A model generated the notes under the pieces. The model did no database searches. It was not told the origin of the DNA and saw nothing but the letters and a program-made list of their open reading frames with translations. From positions 1 to 13,623 of the forward strand of contig JAGAFT010000220.1 of assembly GCA_017627975.1 (NCBI GenBank): a DNA stretch of 13,623 nt. The letters are read 5' to 3'. The translations under genes were made by a program, and so were the position numbers. Below, in pieces: positions 1 through 5,863 of the stretch. Positions within the stretch are counted from its first letter, which is position 1. Each line of letters starts with the position of its first letter. This DNA is from Oscillospiraceae bacterium. GTDB taxonomy: Bacteria > Bacillota_A > Clostridia > Oscillospirales > Oscillospiraceae.

Positions 1-184
1 GGAAGCGCGGCGCCTGGAGATTGTCGGAATCAAAGGAGAGCGGAAAACCCCGAAGGAGATCGACGCGGTGCTTAAAGATCGCCAGAAGCATTGGAAGGGA
101 TTTACGAGCCGATACCGGCACGGCCTGCTGAAGCTCTATGCAGAGCATGCCGTCAGCGCCATGAAGGGCGCATATATGGAATAA
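1..184 (+). CDS. IlvD/Edd-family dehydratase, C-terminal fragment
   Basis: Only the last 60 codons of this gene are present; the reading frame begins at base 2 and ends at TAA 182-184. The tail is basic and charged (a GIKGERKTPKEID stretch, then a RYRHGLLKLYAEHAVSAMKGAYME-like ending), which resembles the extreme C-terminus of proteins in the dihydroxy-acid dehydratase/6-phosphogluconate dehydratase family. These Fe-S enzymes dehydrate dihydroxy acids or sugar acids. The catalytic part lies outside the window, so substrate cannot be judged. The next gene starts 12 nt after the stop, so the two are surely co-transcribed. With an IolB-like isomerase and a hydroxyacid dehydrogenase behind it, a sugar-acid dehydratase is more likely than a valine/isoleucine-pathway IlvD, but this is inference. 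The family call rests on a short tail and is moderate. Confidence 0.6.
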   Translation, partial: EARRLEIVGIKGERKTPKEIDAVLKDRQKHWKGFTSRYRHGLLKLYAEHAVSAMKGAYME

Positions 185-185
185 C

Positions 186-191
186 AGGAGG
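186..191 (+). promoter_or_regulatory. Ribosome binding site of the IolB-like gene
   Basis: AGGAGG lies 5 nt before ATG 197 and supports that start. It sits in the 12-nt gap behind the upstream stop codon. Confidence 0.8.
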
Positions 192-196
192 CAGAC

Positions 197-1003
197 ATGA
201 GACCCAATCAGGAGGAAATGGAGACCTGGCGAGTGCAGTCGCCCGAAGAACCCGGCTTTCATGCCGTTATTACACCGGAAAAAGCAGCCTGCAAGGAGAC
301 GCAGATCTATCGCCTGAATCTCCCGGAAGGGGAAAGCTATAAACTGAGAACAGGAGCACTGGAAATGCACCCGGTTCTGATTCAAGGAGCGGCGCATCTT
401 TCCGGACATGAAACAATTTGCCGAAACATGAAACGCTTCGATGCCTTCTATCTGCCTGGAAATGATGAAATCACCCTGACGGCACTGGAGCCCTGCATCT
501 TCTACATTGCGGCAGCTGTGTATGAGGGATACGGCAAGGCATTCTTCCGGGCATTTGAGAAAGATGCCCCGATCGGAGACATTCATCAGATCCATGGAGA
601 AGGGATCGGCCAGAGGGAAGTGTTTATGACACTTTCCGACAAGGACGAGGCTTCCCGCCTGATCTGCGGTCTGACCTGGGGCGGAGAAGGTGCCTGGACC
701 AGCTGGCCTCCGCATCAGCATGAGAAGGATCTGGAAGAAGTTTACTGCTATTTCGATATGCCCCTGCCGCATTTTGGCTTTCATATCAGTTATCTGGAAT
801 CCGGCGGTGTGGACGATATTGTGACACATACCGTTCATTCCGGTACCATGGTTCAGGCTCCGCGCGGGTATCATCCCACGGTCTCAAGCCCAGGGACAAG
901 AAATGCTTATCTGTGGGTTCTCGGTGCACTGCGGCATTCGAGCAGACGATACGATCTTGCAATTCTTGACCCCGCACTTAAAGAGTTTAATTCTGCAAGG
1001 TAA
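197..1003 (+). CDS. IolB/KduI-like sugar-acid isomerase (5-deoxy-glucuronate isomerase family)
   Basis: This 268-residue protein has the length and layout of IolB, a bicupin metal enzyme that isomerises 5-deoxy-D-glucuronate to 2-deoxy-5-keto-D-gluconate in inositol breakdown. The C-terminal half carries the family signature WTSWPPHQHEKDLEEVYCY. The likely metal ligands are His173, His175, Glu180 and His226, the last in the APRGYHP motif, followed by the typical AYLWVLGALR strand. The first cupin half lacks obvious ligands, as is usual for the family. It lies between the IlvD/Edd-type dehydratase and a hydroxyacid dehydrogenase in one operon. No other iol gene is visible, so it may act on another uronate-derived keto or deoxy sugar acid. 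Family is secure; the exact substrate is not. Confidence 0.82.
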   Translation: MRPNQEEMETWRVQSPEEPGFHAVITPEKAACKETQIYRLNLPEGESYKLRTGALEMHPVLIQGAAHLSGHETICRNMKRFDAFYLPGNDEITLTALEPCIFYIAAAVYEGYGKAFFRAFEKDAPIGDIHQIHGEGIGQREVFMTLSDKDEASRLICGLTWGGEGAWTSWPPHQHEKDLEEVYCYFDMPLPHFGFHISYLESGGVDDIVTHTVHSGTMVQAPRGYHPTVSSPGTRNAYLWVLGALRHSSRRYDLAILDPALKEFNSAR

Positions 1004-1020
1004 GAGGAGAACAAATAAAG

Positions 1021-1980
1021 ATGGCAAAAAAAGTGCTGATAGCCAAGCCTGCTTTTAAAAAATTCAGTCCGACCGGGTATCAGATGCTGCTGAATCAGGG
1101 CTATGATGTCATAACCACCGATCTGGATCGGGATTATTTTCTGGAAGAATTGCTGCCTCTGGTGGGAGATATTGACGGCTGCATCGCCAACTGTGAGCCT
1201 TGGGGAGAGAAGGCGATGAGCGCCGCGCCGAAGCTGAAGATTCTGGCCCGCTATGGTACGGGCATGAACTCGGTGGATACCGAAGCGGCCAAGCGACACG
1301 GGGTCATGGTTACCAATTGCCCGGGCGTAAATGCCAATGCGGTGGCGGAGCATGTGATTGCGTTGATGATGGGGGCAGTCAGAGACCTGGTGCATTTGAA
1401 TGATATGACCAAACAGGGCCTCTGGAAAAACCTGACTTTCCATGAAGTTGCAGGTGCGACGGTTGGAATCTTGGGCTTCGGCGCCATCGGACGGCTGGTT
1501 GCAAAGAAACTGACCGGCTTCGACTGCCGGGTTCTGGCCTATGATGTCGCGCCGGATTACGAAGTCGGGGATCAGTATCATGTCCGTTTTATGAGCTTCG
1601 AAGAGGTGATGTCCCAGAGCGATATCATTTTCATCCTGGTCCCGCTGTTGCCGGACACGGAGAACATGATCAACCGAGAGAGCTTGAAGCTCTGCAAGAA
1701 AGGCGTGATCTTTGTCACGGACGCCCGCGGTGAAGTCGTGGACGAAAAGGCCATGTACGATGCGCTGGTGGGCGGACAGGTCGGATTCTTTGCCTCGGAT
1801 GTGTTTGTCCATGAGCCGGCAACCCCGGAGAATACGCCGCTGCTGAAGCTTCCCAACGTGATTACTACGTCACATAACGGTGCCGAGACCTATGAAAACC
1901 TCGAGAAATGCGGCATTATGACGGCACAGCAGATTATTGACGCATTGGAAGGACGCGAACCGGTGAATCGGCGGGTCTGA
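1021..1980 (+). CDS. D-isomer-specific 2-hydroxyacid dehydrogenase (phosphoglycerate dehydrogenase-like)
   Basis: The product (319 residues) is an NAD-dependent D-2-hydroxyacid dehydrogenase, interconverting a 2-keto acid and a D-2-hydroxy acid. The Rossmann dinucleotide motif G152-F-G-A-I-G157 is followed by Asp175 at the end of the second strand, which favours NAD over NADP. The catalytic triad is present: Arg236 in TDARGEVVDE, Glu265 in FVHEP and His285 in TTSHNG. It ends soon after the catalytic domain, so it lacks the regulatory ACT domain of serine-pathway SerA. Position as the last gene of a sugar-acid operon suggests it reduces or oxidises a pathway intermediate such as a hydroxypyruvate-like acid; this is inference. 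The ATG follows the previous stop by 17 nt, with a GAGGAG ribosome site (1004-1009) 11 nt upstream, slightly long. Confidence 0.87.
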   Translation: MAKKVLIAKPAFKKFSPTGYQMLLNQGYDVITTDLDRDYFLEELLPLVGDIDGCIANCEPWGEKAMSAAPKLKILARYGTGMNSVDTEAAKRHGVMVTNCPGVNANAVAEHVIALMMGAVRDLVHLNDMTKQGLWKNLTFHEVAGATVGILGFGAIGRLVAKKLTGFDCRVLAYDVAPDYEVGDQYHVRFMSFEEVMSQSDIIFILVPLLPDTENMINRESLKLCKKGVIFVTDARGEVVDEKAMYDALVGGQVGFFASDVFVHEPATPENTPLLKLPNVITTSHNGAETYENLEKCGIMTAQQIIDALEGREPVNRRV

Positions 1981-2009
1981 ACAGAAGCAAAAAACAATTC
2001 AAAAATGCG

Positions 2010-2042
2010 CAGTCCCACAGAACAGCTCTGTGGGACTGTTTT
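2010..2042 (+). terminator. Intrinsic terminator of the sugar-acid operon
   Basis: A perfect 11-bp stem pairs AGTCCCACAGA (2011-2021) with TCTGTGGGACT (2027-2037) across a 5-nt loop. C2010-G2038 can extend it. TTTT (2039-2042) follows directly. Confidence 0.88.
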
Positions 2043-2100
2043 CATCCTGGAAAAATGTTTCTGTGATTCTGAGTCGGCTGATGGGTTATAAAATTTCCGG

Positions 2101-2129
2101 TTGAAAAATCAGCGGAAACAGACTATGAT
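2101..2129 (+). promoter_or_regulatory. Sigma-A type promoter for the EamA transporter gene
   Basis: TTGAAA (2101-2106) and TATGAT (2124-2129) are separated by exactly 17 nt. A start near 2136 would give a leader of about 44 nt before the ATG at 2180. Confidence 0.65.
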
Positions 2130-2179
2130 GTGCTGCGATACACATTTCAATTCACGTTGAACAAGTCTGGAGCGACAGC

Positions 2180-3136
2180 ATGAAAAAAAGCAGTTTTCTC
2201 GATACCGGTCTCGGTGTTTTTCTCGCGGCGATCCTGGCCAACCTCCTGTGGGGCAGCGCGTCTCCCTGCATCAAGCTGGGCTATCAGCTGTTTCAGATCT
2301 CCTCGGACGCGGTCATGAGCCAGATCTTCTTCGCCGGGATTCGTTTCACCCTGGCGGGGATTCTGACCGTGCTTCTGGGGAGCCTGGTGGAACACAGGGC
2401 TCTGCTGCCCCGGAAGGGCAGCGCGGGGATGCTTCTGGCCTTGGCCTTTGCCCAGACCATCGCGCAGTATACCTTCTTTTATATGGGCCTCTCCAAGGCG
2501 CCGGGCTATAAAGGCTCGGTAATCAGTCCCAGCAGCGTCTTCTTCGCCGTGCTTTTGGCCTCGCTGGTGCTGCATCAGGAAAAGCTGACGTTGCGAAAGA
2601 TCATCGGCTGCGTGGTCGGGTTTGCTGGCGTGATCCTCGTGAGCCTTCAGAGCAGCGGAGACGCCGGCGGTTTTCGCTGGGACGGGGAGGGCTTCCTTCT
2701 CCTGGCGGCCTTTTCTTATGCCTGCTCCACGGTGCTGATCAAGCGCTTTTCTCAGAGGGAAAATCCCGTTACGCTCAGCGGCTGGCAGTTTATCATCGGC
2801 GGGAGCGTAATGGCGGCGGTGAGTTTCCTGGCGGGAGGAAGGCTCCGGCCGGTTTCTCCGCAGGCCTGGCTCCTGATGCTGTATCTCGGCCTGCTCTCGG
2901 CCGTGGCCTATACGCTGTGGTCTCTGCTGCTGCAGCGGCATCCGGTCTCCCATATCACGGTCTACAGCTTTGCAAACCCCGTCTTCGGGGTGATCCTCTC
3001 GGCGCTCCTTCTGGGGGAAGGAAAACAGCTGGATGTTCCGCGCTGCCTGCTCTCCCTGCTCCTTGTGAGTTTAGGGGTCTGGATCGTGAACGGCGGGCAG
3101 AAAGAAAGCGAAGCAAAAAAGCCGAAGACCGCATGA
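2180..3136 (+). CDS. EamA/DMT-family membrane transporter
   Basis: The product is a very hydrophobic 318-residue protein with about ten predicted transmembrane helices in two homologous halves, typical of the drug/metabolite transporter (EamA, RhaT-like) superfamily. Seen features are the LLWGSASPCIK stretch in helix 1, the conserved FFYMGLSKAPGYKGSVI segment before the end of the first half, and the second half starting near residue 165 with FSYACSTVLIKRF. The short basic tail (KESEAKKPKTA) is probably cytoplasmic. Such proteins export or exchange amino acids, nucleosides or other metabolites; the substrate cannot be read from sequence. A GGAG (2169-2172) lies 7 nt before the ATG. It has its own promoter and terminator, so it is a single-gene unit and need not belong to the upstream operon. 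Confidence 0.87.
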   Translation: MKKSSFLDTGLGVFLAAILANLLWGSASPCIKLGYQLFQISSDAVMSQIFFAGIRFTLAGILTVLLGSLVEHRALLPRKGSAGMLLALAFAQTIAQYTFFYMGLSKAPGYKGSVISPSSVFFAVLLASLVLHQEKLTLRKIIGCVVGFAGVILVSLQSSGDAGGFRWDGEGFLLLAAFSYACSTVLIKRFSQRENPVTLSGWQFIIGGSVMAAVSFLAGGRLRPVSPQAWLLMLYLGLLSAVAYTLWSLLLQRHPVSHITVYSFANPVFGVILSALLLGEGKQLDVPRCLLSLLLVSLGVWIVNGGQKESEAKKPKTA

Positions 3137-3157
3137 GAGACAAGGGAAAAGAAAGCG

Positions 3158-3186
3158 AAAATCCCGGAACTTTCCGGGATTTTTTT
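3158..3186 (+). terminator. Intrinsic terminator of the EamA gene, possibly bidirectional
   Basis: Stem ATCCCGGA (3161-3168) pairs with TCCGGGAT (3173-3180) around a 4-nt loop, followed by TTTTTT (3181-3186). A-rich sequence on the left side could let it also serve the convergent ATP-cone gene on the minus strand. Confidence 0.85.
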
Positions 3187-3192
3187 GCTTTA

Positions 3193-3459
3193 TCATGGTT
3201 TTTTGTATTCTGTATAGCGCTTTGCCGTTTCGGTATATCCTCTTTCCCGCAGGATAAGATCCACACATTCGCGAACTTCCGCGGTGGTAATGATGGTATT
3301 CTCCGCAGTGAGGCGGGAGAAAACGTCCGCTGCAATGCTTGCCGCAATCGTCCGGGTAAGCGTTTTTTCGGATGTTCCCTCATTCGCTTTCAGAATACTG
3401 CTGATGACTTTCTCGTCATCATACATGGCCTCATGCCCGTTCTTTTTTGTGATCTTCAC
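3193..3459 (-). CDS. Stand-alone ATP-cone domain protein
   Basis: This 88-residue protein is nearly all one ATP-cone domain, the small nucleotide-sensing fold found at the N-terminus of class I and III ribonucleotide reductases and in the repressor NrdR. The typical opening (MKITKKNGHEAMYDDEKVISSILKA) and the helical part with the ECVDLILRERG segment match. There is no reductase or zinc-ribbon domain attached. It starts with GTG (3457-3459); AAGGAG (3466-3471) lies 6 nt upstream and fixes this start. It is the second gene of a two-gene operon, 30 nt behind a tiny membrane-protein gene. A role as a free (d)ATP sensor that acts on a partner is possible, but its real function is unknown. Domain identity is fairly sure. 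Confidence 0.75.
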   Translation of the reverse strand: MKITKKNGHEAMYDDEKVISSILKANEGTSEKTLTRTIAASIAADVFSRLTAENTIITTAEVRECVDLILRERGYTETAKRYTEYKKP

Positions 3460-3489
3460 GTTTTTCTCCTTTCTTCAAGCCTTCCGCAG

Positions 3490-3615
3490 TTACCGAACAA
3501 TAAAAATCGTGATAAGCAGAGCCAGAAACATTCCGATCCCGGTCTCGATTACGATCTTCCTCAACACCCTGTCTTCTTCCTCGACACGTTTCCTGACCTG
3601 CTGATAATCCATCAT
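3490..3615 (-). CDS. Small single-span membrane protein, 41 residues, unknown function
   Basis: A short open frame (ATG 3613-3615, TAA 3490-3492) encodes 41 residues. The first 21 or so are highly charged (MMDYQQVRKRVEEEDRVLRK), probably an amphipathic cytoplasmic helix. The rest is a hydrophobic helix of about 20 residues (IETGIGMFLALLITIFIV) ending in a single Arg. The evidence that it is a real gene is AAGGAGG (3625-3631) 9 nt upstream, a near-perfect promoter at 3648-3676, and an ATP-cone gene 30 nt downstream with its own ribosome site. A second ATG (3610-3612) directly follows the first. I do not recognise a family. It could anchor or regulate the ATP-cone protein, but that is speculation. 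Confidence 0.7.
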   Translation of the reverse strand: MMDYQQVRKRVEEEDRVLRKIVIETGIGMFLALLITIFIVR

Positions 3616-3647
3616 GTTTCGGCGCCTCCTTATGTTCTTATAGTGTT

Positions 3648-3676
3648 ACTATACTTTGCTTCTCCGATGCTGTCAA
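3648..3676 (-). promoter_or_regulatory. Strong sigma-A promoter of the small membrane protein/ATP-cone operon
   Basis: Read on the minus strand: TTGACA (3671-3676), a 17-nt spacer, then TATAGT (3648-3653). Transcription would start near 3641, about 10 nt before the ribosome site at 3625-3631. Confidence 0.8.
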
Positions 3677-3689
3677 TCACCGAAATAAA

Positions 3690-3717
3690 ATTGATCTGAT
3701 AAGATCAATCTGATCAG
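3690..3717. promoter_or_regulatory. Tandem palindromes upstream of the -35, candidate operator
   Basis: A perfect inverted repeat ATTGATCT-GATA-AGATCAAT (3690-3709) is followed at once by the palindrome CTGATCAG (3710-3717). They begin 14 bp upstream of the -35 of the small membrane protein operon. The position suits an activator or upstream-bound regulator; the protein is unknown. Confidence 0.4.
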
Positions 3718-3748
3718 AGTTAGCGGAGGAGAGAGAAGGCCGAATACC

Positions 3749-3776
3749 AAAAAAGACGCCCCGAAAAATCGGGGCG
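3749..3776 (-). terminator. Intrinsic terminator of hsp20
   Basis: Stem CGCCCCGA/TCGGGGCG (3757-3764 with 3769-3776), loop of 4 nt. On the minus strand it is followed by TC and six T (3749-3754). It lies 25 nt past the hsp20 stop. Confidence 0.9.
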
Positions 3777-3801
3777 CCCATATATACTGTATGTTTGGAT
3801 C

Positions 3802-4248
3802 TTATCCTTCGATCATGATCGTTTTCTTCTCAGGCAGCTTGATGGTCTCTTCCTTCGGAAATTCCAGCCGCAGGACGCCGTCTTCGAATTTGGCCTTGAC
3901 ATTCTCTTCCGTCACATGATCACCGACATAGAAGCTTCTGGTCATGGAGCCGGAATAACGCTCCTGATGGACGATCTTGCCTTGCTTGTCTTTGTCATCT
4001 TCCTCAACGCCTTTGCTCGCGGTGATGGTAAGGTAGCCGTTTTGCAGCTGAAGATCAATCTGATCCTTCTTGAAGCCCGGCAGATCAACCGCCAGTTCAT
4101 AGTGATCGTCGTGATCCTTCAGGTCGGTCTTCATCACGCGGGCCGCGTGCTTGCCGTACAGCTTGTGGTCCATATCGGAATCAAAGCCTCTGAACGGAAA
4201 ATCGAACCAGTCATCAAACAAACTCTCTCCAAAAATACTCGGTAACAT
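3802..4248 (-). CDS. Hsp20/alpha-crystallin small heat-shock protein
   Basis: The product (148 residues) is a cytoplasmic small heat-shock protein, an ATP-independent holdase that binds unfolding proteins in large oligomers. It has a short Phe/Trp-rich N-terminal arm (residues 1-25, with FDDWFDFPFRGF). The alpha-crystallin domain covers about 38-134: the VDLPGFKKDQI strand near 54-64 and the signature AKFEDGVLRLEFPK at 119-132. The C-terminal I-x-I motif is present as Ile144-Met-Ile146, which docks subunits together. Length is normal for bacterial members. AGGAGG (4257-4262) lies 8 nt before the ATG. The promoter carries a CIRCE element, so HrcA repression is expected, which is less usual for hsp20 than for groES or dnaK. 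It is a single-gene unit with its own terminator. Confidence 0.94.
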   Translation of the reverse strand: MLPSIFGESLFDDWFDFPFRGFDSDMDHKLYGKHAARVMKTDLKDHDDHYELAVDLPGFKKDQIDLQLQNGYLTITASKGVEEDDKDKQGKIVHQERYSGSMTRSFYVGDHVTEENVKAKFEDGVLRLEFPKEETIKLPEKKTIMIEG

Positions 4249-4349
4249 AAGTCATGCCTCCTTTTGTTATGCAATCATCATTATGTTGTTACCAGAGCAA
4301 GGGGGAAGGAGGTCATTCATTCGATCTCTATTTCCTCTGTTCGATTGTT

Positions 4350-4377
4350 ATTATAGCACAAATATTAGCACTGTCAA
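4350..4377 (-). promoter_or_regulatory. Sigma-A promoter of hsp20
   Basis: On the minus strand TTGACA (4372-4377), spacer of 16 nt, and TATAAT (4350-4355), all consensus bases. The predicted start near 4343 gives a leader of about 95 nt. The -35 lies inside the CIRCE element. Confidence 0.85.
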
Positions 4378-4391
4378 GCCGAGAGTGCTAA
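4365..4391. promoter_or_regulatory. CIRCE element (HrcA operator)
   Basis: TTAGCACTG-N9-GAGTGCTAA matches the CIRCE consensus TTAGCACTC-N9-GAGTGCTAA with one mismatch. The mismatched base (4373) is the C of the overlapping -35 TTGACA on the minus strand, so the departure from symmetry keeps the promoter at consensus. Bound HrcA would block the -35. Confidence 0.92.
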
Positions 4392-4579
4392 AATCTGTGA
4401 ACAGACCATGAACAAGAATTGCATATAATTGTGAACATCGCATTTTTCTTTCGTTCCCGCGATTTTAACATTTCTCAAACATAACGTGAAAAACTCACAA
4501 ACATTCCTCTGGTATCTTATGACCATCCCAAAGGGATGGAACAAAAAACAAACTACTTTAATATACGGAGGAATCAATC
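4392..4579 (+). other. Leader/promoter region of the SDR gene
   Basis: Part of the 331-bp gap between the divergent hsp20 and SDR genes. It holds TATAAT (4424-4429) with no good -35 in front, AT-rich sequence, a perfect hairpin CCATCCC-AAA-GGGATGG (4523-4539) without a T tract, and the ribosome site GGAGGA (4567-4572). The promoter of the SDR gene could not be fixed. Confidence 0.4.
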
Positions 4580-5647
4580 ATGAATACCGCCATCAACACC
4601 GTTGCCAATACCAACAATGAGCTCTACATTGTCACCGGAGCGGCCGGAAATCTCGGCAGCGCCATCGTCCGCAGTCTGGTCAGCAAAAAGCTGCCTGTCC
4701 GCGCTTTCGTCCTGCGGGGCGAGGAAGCGGCAAAACACCTGCCAAAGGAGGCCGAGGTCATCGAGGGCGACGTGACCGATCTCACTTCTCTCGAAAACCT
4801 GTTCGCCGATCTTCCCGAGCACACTTCTGTCTACTGCATCCACTGCGCTGCCATGGTCTCCGTGAGTACGCTGGTGGCGGAAAAGATCTGGCATGTGAAC
4901 GTGGACGGCACCCAATACATCGTCGACAAGTGCCGTGAGCACGGCGTCCGCCTGATCTTCATCGGCTCCACCGGCGCCATCCCCGAGCAGCCTATGGGCA
5001 CCGCCATCAAAGAGATTGATCACTACGACCCCGACGCGGTCATCGGGCTCTACGACCAGACCAAGGCGGCTTCCTGCCAGCTGGTGCTGGATGCCATCCA
5101 TCACGGTGAAATCGACGGCTGCCTGATTCTGCCCAGCGGCATCTCCGGCCCGAGGGACTATACCTTCGGCAACGTGGCCGGCGTCATCCGCGAGTATACC
5201 GAGGGAAAAATGCCCGCCGGCGTGGAAGGAACCTTCAACTGTGCCGACAACCGCGACATGGCCGAGACCATTCTCCGCGCCTGCAAGGACGGACGCACCG
5301 GCGAGAGCTATATCCTGGGCGGCGATATGATCAACATGAAGGAAGTTTTTGACATTCTCTCCGAACACACCGGCCTTCCCACCATCAGGACCATTCTGCC
5401 TGCCTCCGTCGGCAAGGTTCTGGGAAAGATGAGCGATATGGCCGAGAAGCTGACCCACAAGCCCCAGCGGATGACCAGTTTCGCCGTGTATAACCTGGTG
5501 CGCAACAACGAGTTCGACTCTTCCAAGGCGGTCAAGGAGCTGGGCTACAGCCCCCGCCCCATGGCGCAGAGCATTGCCGAGGAGATCGACTGGATGATCG
5601 AGGAGGGCATCGTGACCCTGCCGGCGTCCGCCGCCATGGCGGCATAA
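4580..5647 (+). CDS. NAD(P)-dependent epimerase/dehydratase-type oxidoreductase (extended SDR)
   Basis: The product (355 residues) belongs to the extended short-chain dehydrogenase family. The N-terminal Rossmann motif is T19-G-A-A-G-N-L-G26, Asp64 and Val65 lie in the typical GDVTD segment, Ser130 precedes the active-site region and the catalytic pair is Tyr158-x3-Lys162 (YDQTK). The C-terminal half has the substrate-domain features of dihydroflavonol reductase or sugar epimerase relatives, such as LPSGISGPRDY and YILGGDMINMKEVFDIL. It probably reduces a carbonyl or epimerises a sugar or steroid-like substrate; the exact one is not visible. Codons mostly end in C or G, more strongly than in neighbouring genes, which suggests high expression. 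The first 12 residues (MNTAINTVANTN) are a polar extension before the Rossmann fold. GGAGGA lies 7 nt before the ATG. It stands alone. Confidence 0.85.
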   Translation: MNTAINTVANTNNELYIVTGAAGNLGSAIVRSLVSKKLPVRAFVLRGEEAAKHLPKEAEVIEGDVTDLTSLENLFADLPEHTSVYCIHCAAMVSVSTLVAEKIWHVNVDGTQYIVDKCREHGVRLIFIGSTGAIPEQPMGTAIKEIDHYDPDAVIGLYDQTKAASCQLVLDAIHHGEIDGCLILPSGISGPRDYTFGNVAGVIREYTEGKMPAGVEGTFNCADNRDMAETILRACKDGRTGESYILGGDMINMKEVFDILSEHTGLPTIRTILPASVGKVLGKMSDMAEKLTHKPQRMTSFAVYNLVRNNEFDSSKAVKELGYSPRPMAQSIAEEIDWMIEEGIVTLPASAAMAA

Positions 5648-5656
5648 GCGGGAACT

Positions 5657-5681
5657 CAAAGGGCTTTTTTACTGCCTTTTG
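5657..5681 (+). terminator. Weak hairpin after the SDR gene
   Basis: CAAAGGGC (5657-5664) pairs with GCCTTTTG (5674-5681) with one G-T pair. The T run is in the loop rather than after the stem, so terminator function is doubtful. Confidence 0.25.
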
Positions 5682-5814
5682 TAGGAGATGTGGGGAAGAT
5701 TTACTTCAACTGCATCGGGCGGGGAATTATCTGAGGAGCAGTGACAGGGGGATGTCTTCCATCTGACTCACCGAAAACAGGGAAGCGGGTGTGTCTGAAA
5801 TTTCCTTTTGACAG

Positions 5815-5843
5815 TTGACATTTTGCCAGGGAACAGGTAAGGT
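5815..5843 (+). promoter_or_regulatory. Possible promoter of the lactonase-like gene
   Basis: Two TTGACA hexamers stand in tandem (5808-5813 and 5815-5820). The second is 17 nt from TAAGGT (5838-5843), a poor -10. The rest of the 216-bp gap before the gene shows nothing I can name. Confidence 0.3.
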
Positions 5844-5863
5844 TACGCCGAGGGGGCGAGGGG

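Noticed and set aside
907..1812. Long minus-strand open frame of about 300 codons opposite the dehydrogenase and IolB-like genes
   Set aside because: It is antisense to two genes with clear motifs, has low-complexity His/Gln/Arg-rich composition, no family features and no ribosome site.
3284..3604. Plus-strand frame of 106 codons with hydrophobic, Phe/Ser-rich product
   Set aside because: It lies opposite the ATP-cone and small membrane genes, which have ribosome sites and a promoter; the plus frame has neither.
4574..5659. Minus-strand open frame of 361 codons opposite the SDR gene
   Set aside because: A mirror of the SDR gene's strong third-position C/G bias. It is Gly/Asp/His-rich without domains, and the plus strand encodes Rossmann and YxxxK motifs.
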